A stretch of 64,000 nt of DNA from Codonopsis lanceolata (taxonomy: Eukaryota > Streptophyta > Magnoliopsida > Asterales > Campanulaceae): contig CM028381.1 in assembly GCA_013146195.2 (NCBI GenBank), positions 53,754,099 through 53,818,098 on the forward strand. Direction: 5' to 3'. Shown piece by piece: positions 1 to 10,927 of the stretch. The position numbers were made by a program, and so were the translations under genes. Positions within the stretch are counted from its first letter, which is position 1. Each line of letters begins with the position of its first letter. The notes under the pieces are model-generated. The model searched no databases. It saw nothing but the letters and a program-made list of their open reading frames with translations, and was not told the origin of the DNA.

Positions 1-259
1 TTGAATGTTATCAACAACACTCGTAAGGGAGAGAGAGAGAGAGAGGGCGAAAGAGAGAGTACTATTTAGTCTAACTAGTCCAACAAAGGGTGTTTTTATA
101 GGGTGTTATTGATTTCCTGTAATTTTTGTTAGAGGTAAGGCTGCTTGGTCCTAAAATCTAGAACATGCTTAATTGTAACGGATTTTGTCAAAATCAATGT
201 GCAACGGCACAAACACAACTTGTCTCTAAGAAAATTGATTTTGAATTACTTCACTTTGA

Positions 260-397
260 TAGATTGATAAAATCTAACAAATTGTTTGGAGTTATTGCAT
301 TGAATTAATTATAGTTTGGTAGATTGATAAAATCTACCTAAACGTTTGGAGGTTATTGGGCTGAATTAATTCCGGTTTGGTAGATTGATAAAATCTA
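260..397. repeat. Short hairpin repeat, three spaced copies
   Basis: The 17-mer TAGATTGATAAAATCTA occurs at 260-276, 320-336 and 381-397, spaced 60-61 bp, with similar sequence between copies (TTTGGAG(G)TTATTG..TGAATTAATT). A fourth copy lies at 1043-1059. The 17-mer folds as a 6-bp stem (TAGATT/AATCTA). No function is evident; it is a small degenerate tandem repeat. Confidence 0.6.
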
Positions 398-414
398 ATT
401 TCTCCTACCTACAA

Positions 415-760
415 CTATGCTTGGCAATTGGGTGGGTTGGGTTGGGTTGAAATGAGTAATGAGTTGAAACGGGTTGAAACTCGTTAGAACCGAAATATCA
501 AATGAGTTGAGTCGGATCGGGTTGAAATGGATCGCCCCCAACACGGGTCGAAATGGGTAACGGGACTGACCCGAGCCAACTCTACCCGACCCGTTAATAT
601 TATTAGGTCGAAACGGGTTACCCGCTTCATCCAAAAAATATTAATGGAGTGGGTTAGATTGAGTTGGGTGGGTTAATGGGTAATGGGTAATGGGGTCGAA
701 ACGATATTAAAAAAATGTTAGGAGGGTTAATGTAAATGGGGGGGTTAATGGGGGCATGTA
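415..760. repeat. GGGTTGAAA/GGGTCGAAA-rich degenerate repeat
   Basis: The stretch is dense in GGGTTG, GGTTGAAA and GGGTAATGGG words in imperfect tandem order and is richer in G than its surroundings. Such sequence is often found near ends of plant hAT-type elements, but no paired inverted ends or target duplication could be seen here, so it is called only a repeat. The open frame across it on the minus strand is a by-product of the repeat. Confidence 0.4.
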
Positions 761-1429
761 ATAAATAAAAGACCTACCTACAACCCATCTTCTCCCCTCT
801 CTTCTTCGGGATGAAGATTCAAATATTTTCCCTTCTAGCTCTTTAATGCTTTCTGGAAATTAAGTTGTTGGAATATCTGGAAGGCTCCAATACCAAATCA
901 TAAATGTCAAAAATAAGATTCCCACATTTCCATGCGAGAGTGAGACCATTAATTAAAGTGTGAATCAAATTAAAGATAAAATGGAGAGGACTTTTTCATA
1001 AAAACGGAGGTAGTAGTAATCTCATTAAATCTAGAGCATGCTTAGATTGATAAAATCTAATTTCTCCTCTTAGCTCTTTAGGAAATCATTTTAAATTAAA
1101 AAAAAAGTGTAAGATATAGACTTGAACAAAACTGAGTGCATCATTTAATTTTTATTTTTTCGTGGCTAAATGTATTCTTATCCCAGCTTGATTTGTGATG
1201 AAACCATAGTTATACAATTTTTGAATCTTATTGACTTAATTTACTGCTTAATGCATAAAGTAGAAATGTCTGAAGGAAGAAAAGAAACGGAAATTCTCTT
1301 TATCCTATACAAGCTGAGCTTTCACATAAATATTACTTATGTGAACACAAGTTAGACATAGTCTTGTATGTGTGTGTATAGCACACATGCATATCAATAA
1401 CCAAATCAGAAGAATATTATGACTTGCAA
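761..1429. other. AT-rich spacer with no recognised gene
   Basis: Nothing supportable apart from the fourth hairpin 17-mer at 1043-1059. The minus-strand frame from the copia element to its right loses similarity to copia at about 1430, so the element end is placed there. Confidence 0.4.
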
Positions 1430-2201
1430 CAGCTGAATTCACTAAAGACATTCCGAACGAAAACATGCCAGCACGTTCAAGAATAGACTCGACATACTTT
1501 TGTTGACTGAGAAATAAGCCTCCCGCAAAATGTTTGACAACAATGCCGAGAAAATAATGCAAGGTGCCCAAATCCTTCATAGAAAATTCTGAAGCAGGAA
1601 GAGAGATGATAGTTTGACGAAGATCGTTAGAAGAAGCAGTAAGAAATTATATCATCGACGTAAAGCAGAATATATGCTATATCGTTGCCATTACGATAAA
1701 TAAATAGGGAGTGGTCGAACTTACTATGTGAAAAACCAATAGTAGCAACAAATTCTGCGAATCGGTGATATCAAGCATGAGGAGCCTGCTTAAGGCCATA
1801 AAGGGATTTCTTTAAGAGGTATACATTATCTGGATGAACCGGGTACTGAAAACCTAAGGTTGATGCATAAAGACTATTTCCTTAAGCTGGCCGTGTAAGA
1901 AAGCATTAATTCGTGACGTCGAGTTGATGAGTAGATCACGATTTAGATAAGGCGATGCTTAAAAGGTGTGAATGGTGGCCGGTTTTACCACTAGACTAAA
2001 TGTTTCATCACAATCGACACCAACTTGCTGAGACCTGCCATCACCAACAAGACGAGCTTTGTGTCGCTCACAGGAACCATCAGAATTAAATTTGTGACGA
2101 AAAATCCACATAGAATGAATAATACTAACATTATAAGGACGAGGAACTAACTCCCACGTGTTATGTTTAATAAAAGTAGTGTATTCATGGCGGCACCCCA
2201 A
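1430..2201 (-). pseudogene. copia reverse transcriptase remnant
   Basis: The N-terminal part shows NTWELVPRP, then HSMWIFRHKFNSDGSCERHK and ARLVGDGRSQQVGVDCDETF, standard copia RT. The stretch between about 1600 and 1950 is frameshifted; MKDLGTLHYFLGI and LSQQKYVESILERAGM appear at 1440-1580. The remainder of the RT end, RNase H, the polypurine tract and the 3' LTR are absent. Confidence 0.85.
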
Positions 2202-2423
2202 TTAGGTTCGGATAAGGCGGAGACGGGATTTTTAGGAATATGAGATGGAGGGAGAGAAACAGTCAAGTTGTAGTGAACTTTAGGTTTAAAAATGTCATGC
2301 ATGCCACGAGTTTCTATGGTGCAGACAGGAACAGGAGCAGCAGTTGGGTTTGGGGAATGGTCTGTTGTTTGGGGAACATTGGCTGAGTGGGCCGTAGGAA
2401 GGGAAGATAGGGAGGAAGAAGGA

Positions 2424-3985
2424 CTAGGCCTTAGGGAAAAGGGAACTGTGGAAGAGTGCAAGGAACTTGGACCAAAAGGAGACGTTGTAGTTTGGGGCAA
2501 AATTGGGAATTGGACCAGACGGAGAAGGTGTGGGCTGAGAAAAGATGGAGCTAGATGTGGGTCGCGCTGGACTGGAAGGAGCCGGCTGTGGGCTTAGAGG
2601 GGCATTTGGTGGACTTGGGGCAGATTGGTGATGGATAGTGGGGAAGAAATAGGGGTGTATGCCAGTAGATAGAAAGTCATATGAGGTGGGAGTAGGTGTA
2701 TTTAGTTTAGCAAAGGGAAATTGAGTTTCATCAAATAAAACATGACGAGAAATAATGCTTTTATGGCTCGAGAGGTCGAAGCATTTATACCCGCGATGAT
2801 TAGACGGGTATCCTAAAAATACACAAGGAGTAGAACGGGGTTGGAGTTTATTTATCATAGAGGAAGGGTGAATGGGATAACATAAACAACCAAATACACG
2901 TAAATGGTCATAGGTAGGGGCCCGATTATAGAGGAGATGAGTCGGGGATTTGTGATTTCAAATTTTGGTGGGGAGAATATTTAAGAGATAAGTAGCCATG
3001 TTTAGAGCGTGATGCCAAAACGAAGGTGGGAGAGAGGATTGAGCAAGGAGGGTGCTAACCAAGTTATTTATGGTGCGTAATTTACGTTCGGCTTTTCCAT
3101 TTTGTTGACAGGTGTAAGGGCAAGAGAAACAGAAATGCATGCCATTTTGAGAACAAAATTTTCGAAAACGAGTATTGTCAAATTCCTTGCCATTGTCACA
3201 TTGGAAACATTTTATTTGACAAGCAAACTAGGTGTGAATATATTTAGAGAAAGATGAGAAAAAAGAGTAAACTTGGGACTTTTGACCAATGGGAAAAGTC
3301 CACACAAAATTAGAATAATCATCCGAAAGTAAAAGATAATATTTATGCCTAGCCGAACTTAAAATAGGAGAGGTCCACAAACCACTATGCATAATATCAA
3401 ACGGCATGAAAGTGCAAGGAGAAGAAGAATAAAATTACAGCTTAATATGTTTGCCAAAAATACAAGGTTCACAAATAGAATGTTTAACATGTCTATATTG
3501 AATAAAATTGTTATTTCTAAGGGATCACGAGATAGTGTTGCCAGGATTGCCCAAACGGCTGTGCCATAGAGAAGGAGAGATGGTAGCAAAAGCGGACGGA
3601 GATGTGACTGAAAGGCTGTTAGTAACCGGATAGAGATCCCCGGTGCTATTACATCTCATTAATGAAATTCCCCTCTGAAAGTCCTCGACAGAAAAACCGA
3701 AAGTATCAAATTCAAGAGATACATTATTATCAATTGTGAAACGACGAACAGATATAAGATTTTTAACTATATATGGAGCATGAAGGGCATTATTTAAAAG
3801 GAAAGGTGGATGGGGGGGAGGAAGTGATGTGTGTCCAGAACCTAAGATTGGGATGCCTTGTCCATTGCCAACAAGTATATTACGATTTAAAATGCTCGAA
3901 TTAAAATAAGACGAGAGAGTATCGTTCGAGGCCGTTATGTGGGATGTGGCGCCTGTGTCTATTTAGAAAGTATCGTCGGGAGGAC
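2424..3985 (-). pseudogene. copia protease-integrase remnant
   Basis: Translation in shifting frames gives the protease DTGA motif just after an in-frame stop, then LWHSRLGNPG (GAG-pre-integrase histidines), a zinc-binding region, the integrase core acidic residues (FDIMHSGLW, SDDYSNFVWTF, CDNGKEFDN, NGKAER) and the C-terminal RSTPCVFLGYPSNHRGYKCF block. A serine/proline-rich linker then leads to reverse transcriptase. Stops lie next to DTGA and near 3230, and several frames are used, so this is a pseudogene. A 54-bp piece of the integrase (3293-3346) recurs exactly at 26094-26147. Confidence 0.88.
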
Positions 3986-3989
3986 GTAG

Positions 3990-5082
3990 AGATATGGTGT
4001 GCAACGTAGCTTAAATGTCAATTGGGACATAACTGGATGAGGAGTCTAGTGATGTACCGTGAGCCTGCTACTGGCTGCTAAGGTCGGTGGCCAAGAATAC
4101 CTGATTGAGGAGATGGCGGACGGGGCCAGGATGTAGTCAAGTATGGACAAGGAGGGGAATTCAGGTGTTCGGTCCCCAAGCAGCCCAAGGGGAGAACCAC
4201 GCCCATGGTAGTGTGTTCTGCCATGGATGAGGTTGCTGTTGGTGACCCCGGTTGTGACTGCCATTCGACCGCCACGATTATTTCTGCCACGACCACGACC
4301 TCTGTTATGTCCATGTGATTGGCTGTGTTGCTGCCTAGTGTTGTGAGGAAAAGGAGGGTCACTGAGCCTGGTGTAGAGGGCTGGTTGGTTGCCGAAGGAG
4401 AGCTCGAGAGTAAAGAGTCGTGTCAGCAGTGACGGTTGTAGTAGCCACGCGTTTAGCTTTGCGAGTTTCTTCTAGAATAAGCATGGAACGGCCCTCATAG
4501 AAATGAGGCAAAGGAGTACTCTGCTGAATAATAGTTGCAATAACATCATAATTGTCGTTTAAACCCGCAATGAACTGTAAGACTAACTTTTGGTTGGAAA
4601 CCGGTGCACCGACATTAGAAAGTTGATCAGCCAACATCTTCAGTTCTTGGCAGTAGGTAGAGACGTTAGGAAAAGCATCCAACTGGACGTGATTAAAATG
4701 GTTCTCCAAATAAAAAGCACGTGAGTGCTTGTTGTCTTGGAAGATACTAGAGAGCCGTTCCCATGCCTGTTGCGCAGTGGCATCTGTTGCAATGATGGTC
4801 TCCATAAGATCATTGGAGATGGTGCTGTAGATCCACTGAATGACGGTGGCATCAAGGCGAGACCATAACTCGATCGACCTCAACAGCCTTGGCAGAGGTT
4901 GTGGCCACAGAGTCGGTCTTAGGGGGAATGATGTGGTGTATTACTTGATACACACGACAATGGATTTTGAAGAGTTCCGCCCACGAGGTATATTGAACCT
5001 TTTCCATCGCAAGGGTGATAGGAATACAATTCTTAATGCTGGTAACAGTAAGAGCTGGATGGAAGGTTGTTTTGTCGGCCAT
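3990..5082 (-). pseudogene. copia gag remnant
   Basis: Capsid-like polyprotein of a Ty1/copia element. It opens with MADKTTFHPALTVTSIKN and, after a frame change near 4860, continues with LWSRLDATVIQWIYSTIS, TAQQAWERLSSIFQDNKHS and VLQFIAGLNDNYDVIAT, the usual copia gag (UBN2-type) pattern. A glycine/arginine-rich tail and a proline-rich stretch follow in shifted frames (about 4046-4362). No intact zinc knuckle was found. At least two frameshifts make it non-coding. It lies 68 bp downstream of the primer site, as expected for gag. Confidence 0.85.
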
Positions 5083-5150
5083 TGAATGTTGAAAAGAAAA
5101 AAATAGTCTTAAGAGAAGAGAATGCAGCGGAAGAAATTAGACTAGGGTAT

Positions 5151-5162
5151 GCTCTGATACCA
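5151..5162 (-). promoter_or_regulatory. Primer binding site, initiator tRNA-Met
   Basis: The minus strand reads TGGTATCAGAGC, the classic plant iMet primer site, immediately after the LTR terminal CA. It marks the 5' end of the element's internal region and confirms the minus orientation. Confidence 0.9.
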
Positions 5163-5322
5163 TGAAAGATATTAATCCGTGAGTGTTGTATTGCATTAAG
5201 AAAGGATATATATACATGGATACAATCCTATTAATCAAGTTACCCTACCTAGTATTTAGGTTATAAACTAGGGATCTAAATATAGGAGATATATACAGAA
5301 TAATTAATATAATAATCTAACA
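5163..5322 (-). repeat. 5' LTR of the copia element
   Basis: On the minus strand it runs from TGTTAGATTATT to AATATCTTTCA, about 160 bp, with canonical TG...CA ends. It directly abuts the iMet primer site, which fixes its inner edge. The outer edge is set by the TG and is less certain because no second LTR survives for comparison. Confidence 0.7.
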
Positions 5323-5556
5323 AAAAAAGTAATGAAGGCGCCAAAAACAGAAAACAAGCAAGACTCAAGAGGTCAATCAAAAACAGAACCCGACACATGC
5401 TTGAAAGTTCAATTATTTCAACCGGTGGTATTGAAGTTGACTTGCAGATCTCTAAACAGGATCTATTGAGCTGAATATCCATATAAAATACATGATAAAT
5501 AAGTGACTCACTAAAGAAATCAATGACCTCTGCTGTTAAGCAAAGCATAATTATAC
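5323..5556. other. Sequence between copia LTR and possible exon
   Basis: The minus strand stays open downstream of the putative exon (reads MLCLTAEVIDFFSESLIYHVF), so it may be retained intron or further coding sequence of the same gene fragment. No family was recognised. Confidence 0.25.
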
Positions 5557-6342
5557 CTCCTCCACAGGTGTATCCTTCTTTCCCTTGCGGACATGCTTCA
5601 TGGCAGAAAGTAAAATCTGCAGAGAGTATTTATTATTTAGAAAATGATACAAGGACAAGAAAATTAATCAGCATCAAAGCATTGGTTGCAATTTTCTAGT
5701 GAACATGATCACTTTTGGGTATTAAGGGAGACCTCGTCTAGGGTAGATTAAGCAATTAAGTAAACTATTGATAGACTCAAGCTTCATTGATACAAGCCAA
5801 CCCAACATTTTATAAAGATTCGTGTACAGAAGGCTTGGCCGTCGCTAGAGAATCATATTCGAAGTTTTGAGAAGTTATTGACAAATACCAGCTCTGTCCC
5901 TCGTTGTAAATGTTACGTAAAATTCATTTCACTTATCCATTGCCTGAAATAAAGTGGAAATGCATGTGGCTATAAAAGAAGACAAAAACAAACATTGGCC
6001 TGCTACAGGTTAATTAAATAAGGCTCTTGACCACGCTTGCCAGGTAACCATATTCTCTAGAAAGGCCCATATTACTTAGTATTATAATGAAGAATAACAG
6101 TAATCAATGATAAGATGAAATACGATGAAACACATTTGTAGATTAATTGTGGAAAAAGAAGACTATGAGAAGGATATAGCACATTTGCAGATTAATGAGG
6201 TGCCAATTAGATGATGTATAGATGTACCATGTTACAAGAACACAATTACCTGTTAATGTTGTGGAAGGCATAGAATAGCTAATGTCCACTACCGGTGATC
6301 TGCATGCCCTCGACAAAACAAGGGACATATGATCAACCGTAA
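5557..6342 (-). pseudogene. Possible gene fragment, two exons
   Basis: Two open segments have matching splice signals on the minus strand. The first is 6342-6250, ending ACATTAACAG before GTAATTGTG; the second is 5616-5557, preceded by CTCTGCAG and ending GAGGAG before GTATAATT. Read in the phase left by the first (one base over), the peptides are VDHMSLVLSRACRSPVVDIS (then YSMPSTTLT) and DFTFCHEACPQGKEGYTCGG. The intron would be 633 bp. The left-hand acceptor abuts an LTR-like end at 6346, so the fragment may be truncated. No protein family was recognised. Alternatively both open segments are chance. Confidence 0.28.
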
Positions 6343-6345
6343 CTG

Positions 6346-6600
6346 TGAGAACCCCATTTCGACCCCTCTTCTTATGTGAAAGATGGAATGGTATTAAAAC
6401 TTAAGCCCGTGGAATATACTCAGTTCTCTCGAGTGGACTCTCAAAATATGTAAAAAGAGTTGCCACCCCCTTTTATATAGGAAACGGGAGAAAACCTAAA
6501 TTCTAAGGTTCTGGGCTTACGTTAAGAGTCGGGCAAGGGTTAGGGCATGCAACTCTCCCTTTCGGTCTCGATGATTGCTTACATTCTTGAATTCCTAATG
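6346..6600 (-). repeat. LTR 3'-end fragment, TGTAGACACC-type family
   Basis: On the minus strand the segment ends ...GGGGTTCTCA, the same end as the LTR at 12226-14029. It shares the diagnostic strings TGGAATATACTC, the AGAGTCGGGCAAGGG-like block and CCCTTTCGGTCTC with the LTRs at 12226, 16573 and 26388. It is strongly diverged and the outer limit is unclear. Confidence 0.5.
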
Positions 6601-7096
6601 GTCAAAATGGTAAAGTCGGTCACTGGTCAATTGTCAAACAACATGTAAACTCATAAAATTACACAAAACACCCAAGTCAAAGCTGGTCAACTAGAGTCAA
6701 CAAAACAAACTCAAAAGTCAACAAAATAAAATAAAATATTAACTTGTATGTTAAGAAAATTAAACTAAACATTTAACCATAAAAAGGTGACTTAAATGAA
6801 ATACTTTAACTAAAAGTTGAAAAAACTCAAAATAACAAAATTATGATCAAACGCATATTGAAAAGTTTGTAGAACCATATATTTGTTGGGGGAGATTATA
6901 TTCATGGGTTCTTTTTGATTCATGTTGTCTCTATAATCTTCTTAAAAAAAACCACCATTGTCCAGCATAGAGTTTGTGACACAATCAACCTTAGGGTTTC
7001 CAAGGTTTGGGGTTTTCTCAGGTTTCAAAGGGGTTTCTCTTACAGGCGAGGGCTTGAATTAAGGAGGGGAGTTTGGGCATAAACATGATGAAGAGC
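6601..7096. other. AT-rich stretch, nothing recognised
   Basis: It contains GTCAA-rich low-complexity sequence (about 6600-6730). No open frame, RNA gene or element end can be supported. Confidence 0.3.
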
Positions 7097-8070
7097 TCAC
7101 CTGAATTGGAGCCTTAGGACTTCTAGTAAGTCGATTTGGACAACCTTTTGTGTGGTAGAGATGTACTTGGCAGAAACCGAGCCTGAAGGTAAATTCGAAG
7201 CAACTTGTTTATCTTGTTGGGAAGATGACTTTTCCAGGTTTGGGGCTTGCATTCCAGAAGGGGGCCCTAGATTTTCATGGATTAAGTCTTGCCTGCCGTG
7301 AGAAGGAATGACTAGAGGAGAAGTGGCACTAGTATTAAGCGAATCATCATTATTCACTAATGATTCATCTCAAGCTTTAGTGTTTGTTTCCACAATAGTA
7401 GGAAAAGTGGCACTAGCATTAAGCGAATCATCCTCATGCACTGTCGTCAAAGTGGAAGACTTCTTCCCCAAGACATTGGTCAAATGGACATTAACATTAT
7501 TAATCACTAAGGGTTGATTGAGAGGGCTATCATTCGCATTTAACTCATCATTTAATTCAACCGGGACTTCTGCTGGATTAGTTTGGCAAGGAGTTTTAAT
7601 AGAGAAGCTATGACCTTCATTGCACAAAAGAATAAGGCTAGGGCTTGGTGTAGAATCAATTATGATTTCCTTGCCTTTGTCAACAGTCTTGGGAATCCAA
7701 TGAGGGGAATTGCCCGAAGGAGGTTTAGGACCATTAGGGTGATCATGCTATGGCTCCGCTGTCGTAGAAGGGTTGGAAGGCTTATGGTTTTTCGAGTTTG
7801 TTGATGGTGGAGGGATTTTTACCTTGCAAGAATCAACAGAGTGCCCCAGACAATTATAATTGCTGCAGTAATGAATTAGGTTTTCAGCTTCCAAGACCTA
7901 CCAAAAACCGGAAGCTTGAGATCTGCTTTCAATCCAAATCCTTTTGGGAACCGGTTTTAAATGGTCTATCACGACGTAAACTCGACCTGGTGAAATTGGT
8001 CGTAGCTTGGTTCAACGTCAATGGTTTGCCAAAGAGATGTGCAACATCGTGCAACCAAAACGACGAATGA
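7097..8070 (-). pseudogene. LINE ORF1-like remnant (zinc-knuckle protein)
   Basis: On the minus strand frames around 8060-7800 read GKPLTLNQATTNFTRSSLRR and then a CSNYNCLGHSVDSC-like knuckle, in the order typical of plant L1-type LINE ORF1 (nucleic-acid-binding) proteins. Two serine/asparagine-rich low-complexity frames follow (7627-7370 and 7357-7097), with the sentence-like repeat DDSLNxSAT in both. Stops and frame changes are present. No endonuclease or reverse transcriptase follows, so only the ORF1 part remains. Confidence 0.55.
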
Positions 8071-8099
8071 ACTAGCAATCGAACAAGCAATGAAAGGAG

Positions 8100-8583
8100 A
8101 CTTAAAGCAAGTCTAAAGGCTAATGAATAGGCTTAAATACTTCTAAGAAGTTAAACAACAACAAGGAGAATAAGAACTCCAAAGAAGAGACGATTACACG
8201 ACTCAATCCCCGAACTACGCGATAGAGACGAATGTTATCTCCAAAGCTTCCAAATCATCAATAGACTTAAGGAACACCTCCAACTTGAAGTCTAATACAT
8301 CTAAACATGTAATTCAATCATCATGTAAAGGTCTAGGACCAAACCGAGGTCACGAACACGATACGCAAGCAAACTCTCAATCGCTGCCGCATTCCGACTA
8401 TCGCCGAAGTTACGACTTGTGACTTTATCAAGTCAACAACTATAGGGCATCTCTTAATAGTGTTTTGGTCTTAATGTGGTCTCTCATACAAATCTAGACT
8501 CTCTCGCAAAACCAAACATGCATTCAACAAAGGAAGAAGTAATATTGCACGCAAATCAAGCTAACTAAGGAGCGGGTGTTACA
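8100..8583 (-). repeat. LTR-like fragment beginning TGTAACACCC
   Basis: The minus strand begins TGTAACACCCGCTCC at 8583, a frequent plant gypsy LTR start. No second copy, primer site or target duplication is visible, so the call rests on the terminus alone and the other limit is arbitrary. Confidence 0.3.
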
Positions 8584-8886
8584 CATTGTATAACAACTTA
8601 TCCTACAAATTTGTCTTTTTTGTTGGTTATTTTTATTCTCTTTTTTTATTACCAAATATGAATCCATTTACTTTTATGAGTGTGTAAATTGAAAATAATT
8701 CAAACTTTCTATCTTAGATAAACACATTGTTGTTGAAAACTTTGTTCATATCTCATTTTATAATTCTTTTCTAGTTTGCCCCCTAGCCACGACGAAGGTT
8801 ACCAATCTGACGCTAATGTGCACATGGTATTTTAAGTGTAAGGCATATTAGTCATTTTTTGGCAACACTTTCTCTCTGCTTTTATT
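8584..8886. other. AT-rich stretch with Mutator-like TIR relic
   Basis: At about 8775-8850 the sequence CCCCTAGCCACGACGAAGG and its surroundings resemble the left inverted repeat of the Mutator-like element (about 23220-23300, ACCCTAGCCGCGACAACGG). The rest is low-complexity AT. Confidence 0.35.
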
Positions 8887-8986
8887 NNNNNNNNNNNNNN
8901 NNNNNNNNNNNNNNNNNNNNNNNNNNNNNNNNNNNNNNNNNNNNNNNNNNNNNNNNNNNNNNNNNNNNNNNNNNNNNNNNNNNNNN
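8887..8986. other. Assembly gap (100 N)
   Basis: Exactly 100 consecutive N, the conventional placeholder for a gap of unknown size. Sequences on either side may not be adjacent in the genome. Confidence 0.99.
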
Positions 8987-9619
8987 GGAAATATGTAACG
9001 GGAAGAATTGTTCACATAAAGCTCAAAATTAAGGTATATGCATTTTTGATGCCAAAGCAGGTCAAGAGAAAGTAGAATCGATAAAACAATCCACCAAACT
9101 CACTTTACTTTAGATCACTAACCTCCAAGTATTTCAGTTACAATTTTCTCCCAAAAATTTCAAATGTCGATGACACAAGTATGTCATGCCATGGCCACTT
9201 GCAATGCAGCGTTGCTATCCACCACAGAATGCTGCTTTGGAAAATTGATACAGCTAAGCACGGCCTAGATTTTAGCAATGTCATATTAAATGCAAGGAAC
9301 TCTGTTAATGAAAATAGCCAGGATACCCTTAAATATTTCTGTAATCTAACACTGAGAATCTTATTGCATTGCTTACCCAATATTTCAAACAAAGCTAATG
9401 TATTTATGTTCTTTATCCATCAGTTCCATTGTTGATCTGTTTAGACGAAAGAGTACTCTCTCTTTCTCTCTCTCTCTCAATCTATCTATCTATCTATCTA
9501 TCGATCTCTCTCTCCTCTAGTTGCAATAAACTAAGTTCGAAGCTAAGGGCACACTTCAATCCATCAACCATGGAGTACACTCACGGAGAAAGAAAAAATA
9601 AGCCCGTTAGATTTATTCA
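8987..9619. other. 5' region of the F-box gene, with microsatellites
   Basis: The stretch includes a CT-rich run and a (TCTA)n run at about 9455-9515. An ATG in good context (ACCATGG, start 9570) begins a short frame out of phase with the F-box frame. Either an undetected 5' exon/intron or a frameshift separates the two. No promoter box can be assigned with confidence. Confidence 0.4.
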
Positions 9620-10927
9620 GGAAACAAGGACAATGCTGTGGTGGTTGAACCTGATAGAATCAGCCAATTACCTGAACCGATAATTCATCATATCATGTCC
9701 ACGTTACCTACCAAAGATGCTATAAGGACTTCGGCCCTTTCCAAAAAATGGAAGTTCATTTGGTCCAGATTTCCAGTCCTTGATCTTATTGAGGTAAACC
9801 TTCTTGCCCCTAATAGATCTATGACTCAAGAGACTTTACTTGAGTGTAGGCATTCATTCGCAGGATCTTTGCAGCAAACACTTTTGCATCACTGCATGGT
9901 ACACCTAGAAAAGCTTCGTATATTCACCTTCCTACCTGGTACCGATGAGATTTTTGACTTAGTTGATGGTTTTATGGATGCCGCCATGAAAGGTCATTTG
10001 AAAAATTTGGATCTGAAGTTTTCTAATAAGTTGCACCCGATTTTTATTGGAGAAAGGGGATGTTTATTTTGTTACAAGTTACCAGACGTGATCTTTTCAT
10101 TTGGATCATCATTGGTGTCTTTTAGTGTAGAAGGATGTAAGTTTGTGGAATATGAAAATCTTGTTGTTAGTTTTCCATTGCTGAAAATTCTTTGTATAGA
10201 AAACTCACATATAGAAGGATCATATCTCGAGAGAATTATTAGTGGTTGTCGTGAATTGGAATCCTTATGCTTAAGGAGTTGTCATGGATTGAAATCAGCA
10301 TCAATCTACAATGGTAACGTGAGGCATTTTTTATTAGATTTTGGGAGTTGTGGACAATTAACTGATTTTGGGATAACTTTCCCAAACCTGCAGTCATGTA
10401 GGTTTAAAGGAAGATATCTTCCAAATGAAAATGGTGGCTTTGAACTGCCAACATCTGTGGCACTGAATGATCTTCTTTTGTTTTCCTGTCTAAATACTTT
10501 AACCCTAGTTTGTCTAAACATGAAAGCAGGGCCATTTAACCGCCTATTGTCAGGCTTGAAGAATTTAAAGATAGTGGAAACAAAGAAATGTTTGATTATT
10601 GGAAAGGTTGTAGTGTCCGGGGACAACCTAATCTCTTTGGTAATAGAAGATTGTTATCTTGAAGAAACGATGGAGATTGAAGATTGCTCGCTTTATACTT
10701 TCAACTATATTAATAATGACAAAAAATTTAACCTCAAAAAGAAGGGATTCCAAAACCTTAGAGATCTTTCGATAGCATTAAATAATGAAGTAACCTGTGA
10801 GGATCTTGAGTTTGTAGTTTCCAGCTCCCCCCTTCTGGTGACTTTGATTCTAAAGTCCTGCCCCCAATTTGAGCATATGATATGGAACGGACCCAAAGAT
10901 CTCCTAGAAAGGTTTTACGATGAATGA
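9620..10927 (+). CDS. F-box/LRR protein, 3' end replaced by LTR
   Basis: F-box proteins are substrate adaptors of SCF ubiquitin ligases; here DRISQLPEPIIHHIMSTLPT and then TSALSKKWKFIWSRF form the N-terminal F-box, followed by about 350 residues of irregular leucine-rich repeats (LESLCLRSCHGLKSASI, LISLVIEDCYLEE, LVTLILKSCPQFE), as in plant F-box/FBD/LRR proteins. The frame is open for over 430 codons. The start is unresolved: the frame runs upstream to a stop at 9608 with no ATG before the F-box, and a good splice acceptor (TTTATTCAG) ends at 9620, so a 5' exon is likely; an ATG at 9570 is out of phase. At the 3' end a gypsy LTR begins at 10921, so the last codons (Asp, Glu, stop) come from the LTR. 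The FBD domain that normally follows is missing. It is probably a truncated, perhaps non-functional gene. Confidence 0.8.
   Translation, partial: GNKDNAVVVEPDRISQLPEPIIHHIMSTLPTKDAIRTSALSKKWKFIWSRFPVLDLIEVNLLAPNRSMTQETLLECRHSFAGSLQQTLLHHCMVHLEKLRIFTFLPGTDEIFDLVDGFMDAAMKGHLKNLDLKFSNKLHPIFIGERGCLFCYKLPDVIFSFGSSLVSFSVEGCKFVEYENLVVSFPLLKILCIENSHIEGSYLERIISGCRELESLCLRSCHGLKSASIYNGNVRHFLLDFGSCGQLTDFGITFPNLQSCRFKGRYLPNENGGFELPTSVALNDLLLFSCLNTLTLVCLNMKAGPFNRLLSGLKNLKIVETKKCLIIGKVVVSGDNLISLVIEDCYLEETMEIEDCSLYTFNYINNDKKFNLKKKGFQNLRDLSIALNNEVTCEDLEFVVSSSPLLVTLILKSCPQFEHMIWNGPKDLLERFYDE

Larger units (their letters stand above)
1430..5322 (-). mobile_element. Ty1/copia retrotransposon, 3'-truncated, decayed
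   Basis: Reading right to left the order is 5' LTR, primer site, gag, protease, integrase and reverse transcriptase, which is copia order. Recognisable pieces are the DTGA protease site preceded by a stop (near 3950), LLLSDDYSNFVWTFP (near 3310), CDNGKEFDN (near 3190), QQNGKAER (near 3085), RSTPCVFLGYPSNHRGYKCF (near 2810) and MKDLGTLHYFLGI (near 1570). The RNase H domain and the 3' LTR are missing, so the element is truncated in or just after reverse transcriptase. Stops and frameshifts occur throughout. The short LTR and glycine/arginine-rich gag end suggest an Ale/Retrofit-like lineage (inference). Confidence 0.9.

Noticed and set aside
415..760. hAT element end in the GGGTTG-rich stretch
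   Set aside because: The composition is suggestive, but no inverted partner or 8-bp duplication could be found.
2292..2597. Plus-strand 101-codon frame across the copia element
   Set aside because: It lies opposite the Ser/Pro-rich linker of the minus-strand copia polyprotein and is a shadow frame.
9570..9683. ATG at 9570 as start of the F-box protein
   Set aside because: Good context, but its frame is out of phase with the F-box frame; using it needs an unseen intron or a frameshift, so the start was left open.
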